From JAWWPG01 sp033850885 (GTDB taxonomy: Bacteria > Actinomycetota > Actinomycetes > Propionibacteriales > Nocardioidaceae): a DNA stretch of 64,000 bases. The stretch spans positions 1 through 64,000 of the forward strand of contig JAWWPG010000021.1 of assembly GCA_033850885.1 (NCBI GenBank), given 5' to 3'. The notes beneath the pieces were generated by a model. The model saw nothing but the letters and a program-made list of their open reading frames with translations, had not been told where the DNA came from and did no database searches. Below, in pieces: positions 63,997 through 64,000 of this stretch (position 1 is its first letter; each line of letters opens with the position of its first letter). The position numbers and the translations under genes are program-made.

Positions 63997-64000
63997 GCGC

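Overview
The window is 64 kb of GC-rich actinobacterial chromosome with short intergenic gaps, many GTG starts and many 4-base ATGA/GTGA overlaps. Actinomycete markers are a mycothiol-dependent isomerase-type protein, SepH, DUF4193, DUF3093, DUF3159, DUF3710, an ATP-dependent LigB, a coproporphyrin-type ferrochelatase with Fe-S cysteines, a KimA-like transporter beside a TrkA/CeoBC pair, and an LprG-P55-type pair. A topoisomerase IV (ParC) besides gyrase points away from mycobacteria; a Propionibacteriales/Nocardioidaceae-like host is my guess only. No rRNA, tRNA, CRISPR, phage or insertion sequence was seen, and no gene-free stretch exceeds about 300 bases.

Layout. 1-2.5 kb: a partial alpha/beta hydrolase, a small acidic protein and an HTH_42 protein. 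Their texture is less GC-rich and mycobacterium-like, so this end may be a transfer or an assembly join within or near uvrA. 2.5-7 kb: uvrA with a LexA box, a mycothiol-dependent isomerase-type protein and a metallo-hydrolase. 7.2-10 kb: an operon of a small membrane protein, a serine beta-lactamase-fold protein, a dipeptide epimerase and an NlpC/P60 peptidase, which looks like a muropeptide recycling set. 10-21 kb: methyltransferase, uvrB, a HhH glycosylase, a membrane protein, ligB, a group-3 stress sigma factor followed by a hemerythrin-like protein, a HAD phosphatase and an NAD-dependent epimerase.

20.7-26.6 kb: a tightly coupled operon of a TesB thioesterase, an Fe-S/NrfD fusion protein, a large molybdopterin oxidoreductase without Tat signal and two DUF202 membrane proteins. 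It is preceded by a seven-unit repeat array in inverted halves. 26.8-36 kb: dxs, an unknown small protein behind a second LexA box, a HIT protein, an AlkZ-like HTH_42 protein, aconitase with a perfect palindrome upstream, and a KimA-like transporter with an Arg/Gly-rich tail. 36-49.4 kb: CeoB/CeoC, the conserved dut-DUF3710-OB-DUF3159 block, DUF3093, DUF4235, DUF4193, an inositol-monophosphatase family enzyme, ferrochelatase, an MFS exporter, sepH, two stress-type small proteins (one behind a textbook SigB/SigF-type promoter), tdk, DUF1206 and a YbjQ-type protein.

49.5-64 kb: a second MFS exporter, an alkaline-phosphatase-superfamily protein, DUF5998, a Pat-type GNAT/acyl-CoA ligase-like fusion, a hexapeptide protein, an AMP-forming acyl-CoA synthetase (a plausible Pat target), a DinB protein, a small blue copper protein, parC, and an LprG-like lipoprotein with a DHA2 MFS transporter.

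Functional themes are DNA damage repair (UvrA, UvrB, LigB, HhH and HTH_42 glycosylase-type proteins, two LexA boxes), general stress control, peptidoglycan recycling, respiration with a molybdenum enzyme, and potassium homeostasis.
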